A DNA stretch of 64,000 nt from Undaria pinnatifida (GCA_012845835.1 JABAKD010000012.1:10858213-10922212), one strand, 5' to 3'; shown: positions 1 through 11,440, numbered from the stretch's first letter. The notes: generated from the sequence alone by a model not told the origin. Program-made: numbers and translations.

Positions 1-221
1 GCTCGCTGTATTTGCAATATGTATATCTGTATTACCCTTAGCGACCTCAGAGCCCCACATCGGCACAGTAAAAAACCATGGCATTACTACATGGTGACAC
101 CTGTCGATTGGAATGTTCTATCTTGTGATACATGTAAAACAACACACCACGTCAAAAGCAAGAACACATTGAATTCCACAGTTCTACAGGATTGTTCCCA
201 ATTATTGCCTAGTATTCATGG

Positions 222-352
222 TGTTGTTGTTCTCACATAAACTCGCATAATCAAGTCCGTGGTCACAGGACAGGCTCCAGTCACTCGGGAGCCGAGGAAT
301 ACCCCAGGAAAACACAAACAACCCAAAGGTCATTCATGTAAATAGCCAGGCA
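222..352 (+). repeat. CAA-tailed short repeat, copy 1
   Basis: A segment of about 130 bp starting with a short GTT run, then sequence matching copies at 13763, 44302 and 45583 (shared piece: TCCGTGGTCACAGGACAGGC). The other copies carry long CAA runs on the equivalent end, so the family looks like a short retroposon with a CAA microsatellite tail, here on the minus strand. No coding content and no recognised parent. Confidence 0.6.
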
Positions 353-439
353 TGGTTGTTGGAACATGCGGGAGATTCCTAAAAGGCCGTTGCCCTCCCC
401 CTCCCCTGCCGCCCAACCAAAAATCATATATATATGTTA

Positions 440-1032
440 GAACAATAAACACCACCTGGCAGGTGATATCACCTCATTACCTATCCAACCAGCCCTGCCG
501 TGCCCCCAATTTATCCCCCCCCCCCCCCGCCCCCTACTTCCCCCCCAACGCGAACCATCGCCTAGACCTAGCACGTGTAGTAAAGATCCTCCCAGCAGGC
601 ATACATTTATGCGACCTAAAGAGGTTTACCCCCCCCCCCCCCCCCCCCATCCCCCCCCCCCCCGTATTGTTCTCTCCAGCCGCCCCACCTTATATCAAAA
701 TCTGCCAGAGTAATAAACACTACCAGAGAGTTGATATCACCTCATTACCTTTCTAGCCATCCATGCCGTAGCTCCAGTTCATAGCCTTTCCCCCCCCCTC
801 CTCCCCCCCGCTCCCCCCCTCCCAACGCCCCTTCCTTTCCCACCACCCGCACCATCGCCTAGACCTAGCACCACCCGTATAGCTAACTCCTAACATATAT
901 ACATTTATGATGCGACCTAAAGCTGTTGGAAATCCCTCCATCCCCCCCCCCCCCCTAACACTCCGCCCTCTCCTCACCGAGTGTACGACTTACAGGATAT
1001 ACATGATAAACCGATGCATTCCTTTCACAAGA
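440..1032 (+). mobile_element. Repeat family A, left part, interrupted at 1032
   Basis: C-rich element with short conserved blocks (GTTGATATCACCTCATTACC, CATCGCCTAGACCTAGCACC, ATTTATGATGCGACCTAAAG) separated by C runs. The first roughly 250 bp is repeated imperfectly in tandem (about 440-700, then 700-930). The same blocks recur inverted at 28778-29455 and direct at 29735-30806. The copy breaks at GCATTCCTTTCACAAG and resumes at about 1814, so 1032-1813 is inserted material. Overlapping reading frames here are proline/glycine low-complexity shadows. Confidence 0.65.
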
Positions 1033-1285
1033 CCCGTGCTACGACAAAGGTACCACTTTTCGTCTAAATTGTTTCTGGATGACAGTGCTCCTTAGCCCCA
1101 AATCGTCGAAAATCCAACATTTTCACGTAATAATATTGACGTTTTTGATGCCTAGGAGACGTTGACTCACATCAAGTTTCACTTTCAGCATGTTCTCAAA
1201 AATCAAGTTTTGGGCGAGGCGTATAGTACCTCTTTAAATAAAAATCATCAGAAACATAAGGTGCAGCACCTCTATCGACTGATTC
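1031..1285. mobile_element. FB1 MITE-like element, copy a
   Basis: It begins CCCGTGCTACGACAAAGGT and ends near GTGCAGCACCTCTATCG. Inside it keeps the family blocks: a TTTCTGGATGAC-like piece, CTCCTTA then CCCAAATCGTCG, and a CCTAGG segment. It sits inside family A and is diverged from better copies, for example 17220-17473. Confidence 0.6.
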
Positions 1286-1368
1286 TACGATAGCCCCCCT
1301 CCCCTAAAACCAGCGGTTTTCTCTAACGAACGTTTCATCATCACATCATGGCTTCTTCACACACGCGA
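1283..1368 (-). repeat. Repeat family F, copy 1
   Basis: On the minus strand it reads AAACGTTCGTTAGAGAAAAC, then CGCTGG, a G-run and GGCTATCGTAGAATCAG. It matches 10366-10445 and 51755-51846. It abuts FB1 and probably belongs to a larger TIR element, but its limits are not clear. Confidence 0.5.
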
Positions 1369-1428
1369 GGAAGGATGCTACGAAAAAAAAATATCCGCGT
1401 GTATTTTGTAGTTCGCCAAAGACCAAGG

Positions 1429-1690
1429 CTACGGTAGGGGGGGTACCCCCATTTTCACTGGTGTGTTTGAGCCAGTCGCACGAGTAGCTCTGCACCCTAC
1501 GGATGAAGATGGTTTAGGAACTTGGTTTGCCGCAGCTTAGATCACCTTTGCATTGCGGATTGATTTCGTCAATGTGAAACATAAAGAAAACGTAAGATTG
1601 CATAGGAACAAAGGGGTTACTCGCGCGAGTGAATCCTAGCCACTGAAATAAAAGGCACAAAAGGGGACCCCCCCACCGTAGCCTGGGTCC
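1429..1690. mobile_element. S family TIR element, copy 1
   Basis: The left end is CTACGGTAGGGGGGGTACC and the right end read inward is CTACGGTGGGGGGGTCCCC, giving a terminal inverted repeat of about 18 bp. The interior carries the near-palindrome ACTCGCGCGAGTG near 1620, the family hallmark. No coding potential: a non-autonomous MITE-like element of about 260 bp. Confidence 0.65.
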
Positions 1691-1813
1691 AAAATGAATC
1701 GAACGATGGCGACGGGGTGGCAAAGAGCACCGTATTTTGGGAGATAAGGCCAGGAGCTGGTTTTAAAACCGGCGGTTTCGTGCAGGAAAAGTTGGGGAGG
1801 CTACCGTAGAACC

Positions 1814-2278
1814 ACTCCACAACCGTCGGATTTGTCCCGTTAAAGGATTTGTAGTTTCCGCGGGCGCGCACAGATTGAGTTATCCCCCCCCCCCCCCCCC
1901 CCCCCCCCCTCCGCCCCCCGGGCTCCCTCGTGTTCAAACCCCGGCCCCCTCGACCTTAAAATCTCCGCCCTTCCCTCACCGGTTATACGACTTTCAGGAT
2001 ATACTTGATAAACTGGTGATGCATTTCTTTCCACCGCTGTCAGATTTTGTCCCCCTCAAAAACGGGCTTTATAGTTGCCGCGCACAGGTTGACTAACATC
2101 ACCCTGTTGACCCTGGTACAAGCTACACTGTAGTTGCAAGGGGAGTCGCCGACCTATATCCTTAATGAGAACACACAACCCGTAATACGCGCGATCGGAG
2201 TATCACACACAGCTGGCAAAGATGATGTGTTTCGAAAAAATATTCGATCTCACAGCTGGATTGTATTTTTATTTTCAA
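1814..2278 (+). mobile_element. Repeat family A, right part
   Basis: Continues the element broken at 1032. It includes a run of 26 C (1884-1909), the block CTCACCGGTTATACGAC, and the right-terminal block GACCCTGGTACAAGCTACAC through TTTCGATCTCACAGCTGGA. The same right end is seen at 30225-30806, 40108-40322 and 44240-44571, and inverted at 28778. Confidence 0.65.
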
Positions 2279-2279
2279 A

Positions 2280-3416
2280 ATTTATATTATTTCTCGATGC
2301 CTGCAGTAAAATATTATTAATCTTCTCGGAATGTATGTGCGCACATACATACATACCATGTACTACTACTGCCCAAACGTCTGACAAAATACTGTTGCTG
2401 TTTGTTGGTATCGAGTTCGCTATCGAAAACGCTTTTTTTCTCATCAAGGGCAACATATATATCACATATAGAAGTGCCCTTTTAGACGCCTCGAGACACC
2501 GCCTGCCGAGAGGCCTGCCCTATTTCACGCCCTTGTCGCCACCCCTGGCGGCCCTTTATGTCGCACTTACCTATTAATAGTACTGCAGGCTCCACTGTTG
2601 TGAGGTTATTTGGTTCACGGTGGTCTGCAGTATTTGCGTTGTTGTGGCGAAAAAAAAAGTCGAAAAACCGACCTCATACATATTACGCAGTCGGTCAATT
2701 CCACACCCATACAACACATATGGCATGGGTAGGAAGAGGCCCGAAAACTTTTTCCTGTTCAAAACCGAACGTCCCCGATGTGTTTCCCGCAAACCATCTC
2801 TGTCGTGCCAGGGCTACACGACTCTGTTTGGACTCGATTGTATCTTGATTATATTATACAGACCAAAAAGCGACAAGCGCGATCGAATCAAATCAACCGC
2901 TTAGGAAGAACATGAGGCAATCCGAGTTGTATCGTCATGCCTTACGCGTGCTTTCCTCACAGCTTGCCGCTTTGCAGCTCGGACACGTCTCCCCCACCAA
3001 CCAGCAGCTCGCATTGCTCATGCATGGCCGACGCTGTAATAATCGACAGTTTTCTTCATCAATTTCTGCGTTTGTATGAAGTCCCAACATATGTATACAT
3101 GTAGACTATGCGTACATCACAATCGAAGTTGCTCAGGACCCACCCGCGTTGTCGGCGCGAGCTTATATGCGCACCATCACATACATACAGCTTCAAGTAC
3201 AGTAGAGATGTAGAGATATCGGCCAACGAAATAGCAAATACTACATGCAGCACAACAACCCGACTAGCACCTGTGACGACGGTTCGCGCTTCGCGCTTGC
3301 GCCCCCTCCAGCGGCTCCCACAGAGAACCGATTATTTTATCTCTGCACCCCCGGACGGGATCACATGCGTGGGATCAGACACCCGGGGGTGATATCAGGT
3401 CCAGGTGGTGACCAAG
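2280..3416. other. Intergenic, no gene recognised
   Basis: Several overlapping reading frames of 60-150 codons exist on both strands, but none shows a recognisable domain or consistent codon bias. Nothing here repeats clearly elsewhere in the window. Confidence 0.5.
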
Positions 3417-3722
3417 GGTACGGTGTTATTGTGTTATATACTCCGGAGTATAATATATCCCCGTTTTCACTACCATGTCCGCGAGCTTCTCGCACGAGTG
3501 ACTCTGTACCTCACCGACAACAATAGGTTAGGCAAAACGTCTGGCGCAGCATGGATAGGTTTTACCATTCCATTGCCGATTTTCATGTCGCAAACCCAAA
3601 ACAGCGCGAAAGCTTTAAAGACCGCACAGAAACACGGGGGTTTACTCGCGCGAGCGACCGCGAGCCGCTGGACAAAAAAAAGGCCCCAAAAGTTACCCCC
3701 CTGCGACAGCAGTAGCCTCAGA
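3417..3722. mobile_element. S family element, copy 2 (diverged)
   Basis: It starts TACGGTGTTATTGTGTTATA. It has the S blocks CCCCGTTTTCACTACC, CTCGCACGAGTGACTCTG and TTTACTCGCGCGAGCGACC, and ends AAAAGTTACCCCCCTGCGAC. The ends are degraded relative to copy 1. Confidence 0.55.
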
Positions 3723-4904
3723 CTGGTGTCAAGTCAGTCCTGGTGGGTCCCGAATGCTTTTGAGCGCAGATGCTGGCTTGTGCGTTTACACCTGGCTACG
3801 ATAGGGCGGGTTAACGTAGTGCTGTCGATCGTAATCGCAAGTCTATCTAGCTGACTGGGGAGGGTGGGGGACGGGACCGCGGGTGGGCGCAGTGTTGCAA
3901 CGAACGAGCTGCAACCGGTCCGGCAGCCCAAAGTTGGCATACGCCTTCACTATGAATCGCACAGGTGTGTCATAGCATAGATTAGCAGTAGGTAGAAAAC
4001 TAACACTGCTACTACTACTGACGAACGAGACTCCAGCATAGAAAAAAATCTCTTTCGCTGCTAATACTCGGCGCCCCTTCAGTGTATGTGTGATCGAGCC
4101 GGGTTGTCAGTGGGGTTGTTTGGTGTGGAAGATCGGTCTGCAGTCTTCACGTGCACAAAAAATCGATCGAACAATTAATTACACAAGCATCATGCACTGT
4201 AATGGAGTGCCCCTCCGTAGAAGGATAGTTTATGGATTCGACGTGAAACCACGTCATGGTTAAGGTGAAACCACGTGCCCAGTGGATAGATGTCACATTC
4301 ACGTCAAGGTCATCATAGATGGGCGATGATGTAGGTGAGGATGATGGGACAAGCAGGACGCCCCACATCTCACTACCTACCTGTTCTACCCTGCGTTTCC
4401 CTGGGCTACCCCGCACTACCGTGCCTAGGCCTGTTATATCTGTCTTTTAGTATCCTCTTTGGGGAAATAATGCAAACAAGCTATTGAGTCTATCCAGCGA
4501 GCCTTGAGAAGAGACCAATGAAGACACTGGAACCCATGAGGAGCGCGCTTCCCAACACCGACCAAGCACGCATCCCCCTCTCGGAGCAACACTACAGTTC
4601 GTTCACACACAAAAACATAGAAAGTCAGAAAAAAAAATTGGGGCTCGAACAGTTCTGCTTAGACCTATTCGACTAAGTAAGCAGTTCTGAACATATTAAA
4701 GGTTACAAGGCACCTGGTAGAGTGCTCAGCAGTCAGTTTTTTCTAAGTATTCTGTGGGGCCACAACGAAGAATGATAAAAAAAGTTTCCGGCTACAACTG
4801 CTCTGTACAGTCGGTGTGTCCTGCACTCACTTCAGTGCAACAGCAGCAGCAGCAGCTGTCGAATTTCTTTCTCCCTCGCAAGGCGTTCGGCTAGATTTCT
4901 TGTG
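3723..4904. other. Intergenic, no gene recognised
   Basis: No convincing coding region or repeat family. A short CAG run lies near 4845. Confidence 0.45.
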
Positions 4905-5215
4905 GGGGATATTTTCACACGAAAGGGCCGGGAGTGTATCTCTCTGTATCTCGAGAGGGACCGGCAGAGTGTAGCTGTTTCTTATGGGCTGTTCTTCATG
5001 GGAGGGCGCAAAGTGCAGCTTGGCCGCTGGGGTAGCTCTTTGTTATCATATGGCCTCGGCAGTGTAGCTTGTTATTGTACCGTGTTCGTGTTAGAGAGCC
5101 TGTACTGCAGATCATTCTTATTGTGCGAGGGTCCGTGGTGTAGCTCTCTTCCTCATGAGAGAATCCGCTCCGGCGATGCCTTTCTTACGAGAGAGAGTCC
5201 GGGAGTGATCCCACG
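4905..5215. repeat. Degenerate 40-50 bp minisatellite
   Basis: The motif GTGTAGCT, then TTCTTATGNGAG and CCG, recurs six or seven times with variable spacing. A second block is at 6110-6235. The 134-codon frame over this block (4902-5306) is probably a by-product of the repetition: it has no recognised domain. Confidence 0.55.
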
Positions 5216-5343
5216 CTATGGGAGTGCAGCAGGTTCTAAGAAATTTCTCCTCTCCGATCATGATGATGAGGAGCTATTTAATAGCTCGATAGTACATACC
5301 AGGTGAGACATACTTTCGCCCGAAACATAAAACGTCGGAGACA

Positions 5344-5790
5344 TTCCTTCGTTCGCGGAACCCGACCGACATTTACATATGCGCTCCAGTCCTGAAACAA
5401 ACTTAGTACACTCGCAAAAGTATCATACTAATAATATCGTAAGCGATAGTTGGCGCTTGCTACACGGTAGAGGTATACCGTTTTTTGGCGAAAAATTACT
5501 TCGTTCGCGGAACCCGACCGACATTTACATGCGCTCCAGTCCTGAAACAAACTTAGTACACTCGCAAAAGTATCATACTAATAATATCAGCGATAGTTGA
5601 CGCTTGCTACGGTAGAAGTATACCGTTTTTTGGCGAAAAATTCCTTCGTTCGCGGAACCCGACCGACATTTACATGCGCTCCAGTCCTGAAACAAACTTA
5701 TTATACTCGCAAAAGAATTATACTAATAATATAAGCGATAGTTGACGCTTGCTACGGTAGAGGTATACCGTTTTTGGGCGAAAATTTTTC
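5344..5790. repeat. Triplicated ~150 bp unit fused to an FB1 end
   Basis: Three near-identical direct copies begin at about 5344, 5498 and 5641, each with CTTCGTTCGCGGAACCCGAC. Each unit ends in the FB1 terminal sequence (GCTTGCTAC, GGTAGAGGTATACCG, then TTGGCGAAAA). The third runs into a full FB1 element, so flank and FB1 end were duplicated together. Confidence 0.8.
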
Positions 5791-6035
5791 TGAATGACGG
5801 AGCTCCTTGACCCAAAATCGTCGAAAAAAATTAATAATAGGTCATTTTTTTCAACATGCTTCTTCTCTCGTTGTGTACCTAAGCCATGGCATTTATTCAT
5901 CCGGTATGTTCACATATTAGTTTTTTTATTTTTCTCCAAATCAGTTTTTTGTGTTGAGAAAGACAGGTCTTCAGCTCGCCCCAGTTGAGGAACCTCCGAA
6001 AAAAAAGTGGTGCATCTCTGCCGCAGAGAGAGATA
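5745..6035. mobile_element. FB1 element, copy b
   Basis: Left end GACGCTTGCTACGGTAGAGG. The interior keeps CTGAATGACGGAGCTCCTTG, ACCCAAAATCGTCG, GTGTACCTAAGCCATGGCAT and TTCTCCAAATCAGTTTTTTG. The right end (GTGGTGCATCTCTGCCGCAG) is degraded. Confidence 0.7.
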
Positions 6036-6109
6036 ATAGTGTTTCTGCACTTGAGAAGCTCAAAACCTGCCAGGAACGAATGTCCCAAAAACTGCAAATA
6101 AATCCTGCC

Positions 6110-6235
6110 GTGGAATGACTCGCCGGCACAGCGTAGCTTGGGTCTTATTATGAGAGAGCCCGCACGTATAGTGTATCGCTGCCTTTTATGAGATGCCCCC
6201 GGGTAGTGTATGTAGCTCGTTCTTGTGTGAGGACC
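6110..6235. repeat. Second block of the GTGTAGCT minisatellite
   Basis: Three or four units (CACAGCGTAGCTTGGGTC, TATGAGAGAGCCCG, AGTGTATGTAGCTCGTTC) match 4905-5215. The two blocks are separated by the triplication and FB1 copy b. Confidence 0.5.
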
Positions 6236-6432
6236 GGTTATTTTTTTTTTTTTGGCACGGCAAAGAGCTTCGCCCCTTTAGACGCGCACCACACTACTCG
6301 GAATTAGTGTAGGATCAGTGTTGAAGTCGACGCGAGCCACGATATAGGGAAGTATTCCTTTACTATCACTTTTCGCTTGAAGCGTTTTCTGGACGAGGGG
6401 GCTCCTTAACGTCTTATTGATAGTAAGATCGT

Positions 6433-6747
6433 CGACGCGTGCTACGAGAGAGGTGTGCACCCCTTTTTTCCTGAGGTTCTCCTCGCTTACTTTCGGAGCG
6501 CGTTAGACATACATGCCATTCTTGACCCAAAAACTGACGATGGGAGGGGGAAAAAAAAAATGCTACCAAGACCAACCGGATGAAACATCCCATGGCCTAG
6601 GTATTACACAACGAGAATCATGCACATCACGCAATTTTTTTTTATCAATTTCCGACGGTGTTGGGTTAAGAAGGGAGCCGCGTCGTTCAGAAACCATTTC
6701 AAGACGAAAAGTGCTACCTACCCCTATCTATCGTAGCACGCGTCTGT
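6433..6747. mobile_element. FB1 element, copy c
   Basis: It runs from GACGCGTGCTACGAGAGAGG to CTATCGTAGCACGCGTC with a clear terminal inverted repeat. Internal blocks include ATCCCATGGCCTAGGT, ACACAACGAGAATCATGCAC and GTGCTACCTA. A damaged partial copy (6330-6430) lies directly to its left. Confidence 0.75.
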
Positions 6748-7367
6748 CGGAAATACTTCGTTCTTGCAACAACTTTGCAATGTCTTGTGTGGTACATCTC
6801 CACAGTAGGCCATGGGATTGGTTATCGGGAGACGCTTTCGTTTCTCTGAAAAATAACATTTTGCCTCAGAACGAAAAAAATAAGAGTTCCTCAAGATAGG
6901 CAAGCCTCAGGAAGCCACTGTTGCACGTTTACCTTACTTGCCATTGTTAGTACTATGAGTATACCTCGTACTATCAGTACTATTGTGGCAGAACGATGGG
7001 TCACCGTGTGTAATACAACACATTTGATGGATAGGAATGTCGCCGTTATCCCGTGTCCTGTGGGGCGACATATTTCCGAAAGCTTTGCATCGCATACGGT
7101 ACACATAAATAATAAGAAGCTCGCTCATCGTTGGGTGTGGAGCAGCAAATAATTATTGATGAATAGGAATATAATTATCCTCTACAGTGTTAGTAGCAGT
7201 AGGGCGATGCAACTGGATCAGGTGTCTGTAGTACCATAGTGGACGACTCCACACATTTATCCGAAGTTTCTTGCGTCGCATATCCATACAATATTCGTTC
7301 ACAAAAGCTCATCATTGCGTGTACAGCAACACATATTGAGGGATAGAAATACTACCTCTATCAGATC
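6748..7367. other. Intergenic with a weak local duplication
   Basis: Segments near 7070-7160 and 7280-7350 resemble each other (GCATCGCATACGGTACAC versus GCGTCGCATATCCATACA, each followed by a CTC/CATC-GTTG-type stretch). No gene is recognised. Confidence 0.4.
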
Positions 7368-8160
7368 AAGACTACGGTATTGTACTATCATACCCCCAAT
7401 TTTCACTAACGGATTTGAGCTATCATACCGTACCATACCATACCATATCATACCATACCATACCATACCATACCATACCATACCATACCATACCATACCA
7501 TACCATATCATACCATACCATGCCATGCCATACCATACCATATTATACCATACCATACCATACCATACCATACCATACCATACCATACCATACCATACCA
7601 TACCATACCATACCATACCACACCATACCATACCATACCATACCATACCATACCATACCATACCATACCATACCATACCATACCATACCATACCATACCA
7701 TACCATACCATACCATACCATACCATACCATACCATACCATACCATACATACCATACCATACCATACCATACCATACCATACCATACCATACCATACCAT
7801 ACCATACCATACCATACCATACCATACCATACCATACCATATCATACCATATCATACCATACCATATCATACCATACCATACCATATCATAACATACCAT
7901 ATCATACCCTACCATATCATACCATATCATACTTGAACGAGTGACTCTGTACACTCACTGACAAAAACACCTTCAACGATTTTTTTGTAGCAGCGTAGCT
8001 AACCATACATTTTCGTATCAATACCGAGAATGTTAAATAGCACGAAAGAAAGAAAGAAAACCTGTGACCACAAGGAACAGGGGGGTCACCCGCGCGAATG
8101 ACACCGAGCCACAGGAAAGAAGTGCCCAAAACAGGGACCCACCCTCCTACCGCACCGTTG
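7368..8160. mobile_element. S family element, copy 3, expanded by a CCATA array
   Basis: Left S blocks (CTACGGTATTGTACTATC, ATTTTCACTAACGG) and right S blocks (GAACGAGTGACTCTG, GGTCACCCGCGCGAATGAC, ACCCTCCTACCG) flank a pentanucleotide array of about 510 bp. The array replaces a short spacer seen in other copies. Confidence 0.6.
7421..7931. repeat. (CCATA)n microsatellite, about 100 units
   Basis: Near-perfect ACCAT/CCATA repeats with scattered single-base variants (CATATCAT, CATGC) concentrated at both edges. Long HTIPY and GMVWY reading frames on both strands are products of the repeat, not genes. Confidence 0.97.
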
Positions 8161-8204
8161 TTCATCAGCTAGCGCAGCGCAATCGCTCCGGCGTCTGCAC
8201 ACCA

Positions 8205-8780
8205 AGGGTGCGGGAACGGGGGGGGTTGAGGCCCTTCTTTCTTCCAGCGGCTCGGGCTCACTCGCGAGTGACCTCTCTGTTTATTTGCGGTCTTAAGCCT
8301 TTTTCGTAGTGCTATCTAAATTTTGTGATAAGTGAACTCGCAATGTAATGGTACCGACGAAAGATGCGTGCTACGATAGAGGTAGCAGTTTTCGTAGACC
8401 TGAAATGATTTCTAAATGACGGGACTCTTTAACCCAAAATCGTCGGAAATGTAAGCAAAATAATTTTGCATGATTTTCTCGTTTGTATACCTAGGCCCCA
8501 TGTCACTTTTCTTCTGTGGTAGCAGTTTTGGTGTTTCTCCAAACAAATCAGTTTTTTTCCTTAGAGAGTTCTTACGCTGCCAAATTGAGGGGTAGTGTTA
8601 GAGAAAAAAAGGGGTGCACCTCTATCGTAGCACGCGTCCAACCTAGGCTGCACCAAAGCTACAGACACCTAAAAAATAAAGTGTTTTTGGTCAGTGAAAA
8701 GGTATAGCAATATCACTCGTGTGAGTGGGACAAACCCGGGGGCAGGGAAAATGAGGGTATATTAGAACATCATCATAACA
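8205..8780. mobile_element. S family element, copy 4, with FB1 inside
   Basis: The left half has CGGCTCGGGCTCACTCGCGAGTGACC. After the FB1 insertion, the right half resumes with GTCAGTGAAAAGGTATAGCA and ACTCGTGTGAGTGGG. Termini are degraded. Confidence 0.5.
8362..8640. mobile_element. FB1 element, copy d
   Basis: From GATGCGTGCTACGATAGAGG to CTATCGTAGCACGCGTC. It carries GACTCTTTAACCCAAAATCG and a TGTATACCTAGGCCCCATG block. It lies inside S copy 4. Confidence 0.8.
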
Positions 8781-9713
8781 GCATAACACCGTCGTAACAT
8801 CCCCCCTGCTAATAGCGTACCCTTGATCTAATATACTGTATGCGTTGACCCTTGACGACCCACCACACGATGTTTCGAGGCACCGACAGGCCAACGGAAC
8901 GCTCGACGTTGGTGCTCGAGGTCGAGACCGTGCTGCGGACAACTGCAGCAAAAAATGTGGGGGTGTGGTGTCGGGACGTTCTCGAAGCAGCCGCACGATT
9001 CACGGTCAGGTAGTATGAGGAGGAGGCGGAGGAGAGCAGGCAGAGGCACGCGCCTGTCAAGGACAGCGTTCATGGGATAGTGGTGGGGGGTGTAGGTGTA
9101 TATCACGTGCAGCTTGTTGTTGTGCGTATAGAAAAACAAATCGACCAAATATTATGTGCGTTCAACACCTTCGGGGGCGCACCTCCACCTTGGTCGGCGT
9201 TATAATCGGGATATGCTTCTTCCATAACCATCTCGCACGTCCATTGTGGTTATACGCGGCCGCTCCAATAACGTCCACCTCAAATATCTCGATTGGTGAA
9301 TCATGTAGGCAATCGCAGAAAAAACACAAGGGCGTCCTCGAGGACATAAAAAAGAGGAGGCTGTACGTTAAAGGATGCGGGAAGGGTGCCACGATCGATG
9401 CGGGGAAACACTTTTTCGACAAAAAAAAAAAACCTGAGCGACGAGGCGGCTTAACCCTGAATCGTCGGAATATCATCCCTTGTGTTGCATCTTTATTCGA
9501 TGCATACCTAGGTCTTGGGATATTTCGTCGCGTGGTGCGTTTTAGTGTGTCGCCGATTTGGGTTTCTGGTGACGAACAGAGAAAGCACTTCAATTGGGGA
9601 ACCTAGCCTCAGAAACAAGTCGGTGCGCAATATCTAACAGTGGCGTGCGTCGCCGGTCTAGATCACGATTAACCCATGTAACCTAGCTTACATCGATCGA
9701 CTAAAAAAGCTGT
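8781..9713. other. Intergenic, more GC-balanced, no gene recognised
   Basis: Overlapping frames of 80-150 codons occur on both strands (8691-9148 minus; 9154-9606 plus). Neither strand shows a recognisable family, and the frames oppose one another. A diverged FB1-like patch (GAATCGTCGGAATATC, CATACCTAGG) occurs at 9400-9600. Confidence 0.4.
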
Positions 9714-10228
9714 AATACGGTAGGGGGGGTCACGTTTGGGACCTTTTTTGGCAGCGGGTCGGGGTCGCTCGCGCGAGTGACTCCCCTGCTCCTTTGCGCG
9801 TTTTCGCCCCGTGCAAATGAATCCGCAATGGAATGTTATGGGTGCGGGATACGATAGAGGTGCACAACTGTTTTTTCTGAGGTTCCTCAATGTGGGAGCT
9901 TAGGACCTCTCTCCGAAAAACTGATCTGGATAACAATAAAACTGCTACCACCCCCAGAAAAAAAAATCCCATGGCCTCGGTACATGACGAGAATCTCCCA
10001 AAACAAATGACCTGTTTCCGATGATTTTGGGTCAAGGGGCGCCGTCTTTGAGAAACGAAGAAGCCAAAAAGAGGTATACCCTAGTACCTCCTTCGTAGCA
10101 CGCGTCCATGCTACGCGGCCACAAAAGAACGCCCGGCGAAAGTATTTTTTTGTCGGTGACGTACAGAATCGCCGTTCCGAGCGTGCCGGCTTTTCCAGCG
10201 AAAACGGGAGCACCCTTCCCCCTACCGT
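9714..10228. mobile_element. S family element, copy 5, with FB1 inside
   Basis: The left part has TACGGTAGGGGGGGTCACG and GTCGCTCGCGCGAGTGACTC. The right part resumes after FB1 with GTCGGTGACGTACAG and ends CCCTTCCCCCTACCGTGTAG. A clear nested pair. Confidence 0.65.
9840..10110. mobile_element. FB1 element, copy e
   Basis: Left GGATACGATAGAGGTGCACA, right CTTCGTAGCACGCGTCC. Internal blocks TCCCATGGCCTCGGTACATG and GATGATTTTGGGTCAAGG. Inserted into S copy 5. Confidence 0.75.
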
Positions 10229-10365
10229 GTAGCCTCGATCGATCCCGGTGACTTTCTGGCGCATGCTAGGGTCGGGTTCGCACCGTTTTTATTCAGATTT
10301 TTTTTTTCCTGAGGAGTCCATTGCAAGCAAGAAAATACATGGAGACCTTGATTTAACAGCAACCT

Positions 10366-10445
10366 TCCTCATGTCGAGCAGCCACAAAACGTTCGTTGAA
10401 GAAAATAGAAAATCGCTGGTTTTGGGGAGGGGGCTATCGTAGAAT
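10366..10445 (+). repeat. Repeat family F, copy 2
   Basis: CCTCATGTCGAGCAGCCAC, AAACGTTCGTTGAAGAAAA, then a G-run and GGCTATCGTAGAATCAG. It matches 51755-51846 and, inverted, 1283-1368. Confidence 0.6.
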
Positions 10446-11396
10446 CAGCCTACGAGTGTACGTAGTAGGCGGAAGGGCCGGGTGGAGAGTTCCTTGCCCT
10501 GCGAGGAAGAAAGGCGGGGATTTATTTACAGGCAAGGGATTGTGCAACGAGCCTTTCTGTAAGATAGTCTCGGGTCACAACGCAGGTGTAACCGCTTCGA
10601 GATGAGGGTCTCCATTCAAACTCCAAAGGCTTGGCCGGCAGGAGGCTGAGATGCTTCTAGGGTGGCTACTCGCACCAAAAGGCTCAGGGCCGCTGGAATA
10701 TCGGGCTGTTTGTGTTGTAGCCTTGTGGCCCCCACGCAATCTCTCCGCACGCTCAAGCCGCTTGTGGAAGCCCTCATCAAGTCGAACATGGGGAGCCCTT
10801 CAAGAGATACTCGGGACACACAGGTCCCGGCGTACCACGACGAGGTCATCATACTGGAGATTTAATCCGTGTCACCCACTGCCGACAGTGACGGATCAAC
10901 TAACTGTGGTTCTACCTCCGAGGCGGCCGTACGCACCAGCATTGTTACGCTCTCGTCCCGCGGGACATACATATTTGGAGAAGCAGAACAATACGCTTTT
11001 CCACGTGCTTCGGAATGGAAAGGTCAAGGTCTGGGCGTCCCAGGCCAGGATACGCCAGCTTCATTGATCATCGATCAGCAGGGGATGCTTTCGCAGAGGA
11101 TCGCCAACTCGGACCTCTTGGGGCTCCTCGCTTGAAGAGCTCCATATCTCGCCCATGTACAAATTTACGTCGAGGAAAAATGAACGGACAGACCCGACGA
11201 TGAAGTTCACACAGTCAGTCCCGTGGCCTAGGGTATCCAACCGACGAACACGGTGGCAAAACAATAACAATAACAATACCAATAGTCTAGAATAGTGGCA
11301 TGACAACGACAGTGGGTTAGGTCCCGACGCGATCACATCTGTTTTCAGAAATCAGCTTTTTTTAGCCGAAAATGTGCTACCCTCTATTTGTACAGT
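10446..11396. other. Unassigned region with short frames
   Basis: Higher GC than its surroundings. A 67-codon plus frame (10662-10865) and an opposing 78-codon minus frame (10616-10852) overlap. I recognise neither. It could be unique sequence or an exon remnant. Confidence 0.35.
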
Positions 11397-11402
11397 AGTG
11401 GA

Positions 11403-11440
<38 letters not shown>

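Noticed and set aside
4902-5306. 134-codon plus frame as a gene
   Set aside because: It lies on a degenerate minisatellite and shows no domain.
7421-7931. CRISPR-like regular repetition
   Set aside because: Pure short-period repeat without unique spacers; the setting is eukaryotic.
7299-7954. Long reading frames on both strands (HTIPY, GMVWY)
   Set aside because: They are direct translations of the CCATA microsatellite in several frames at once.
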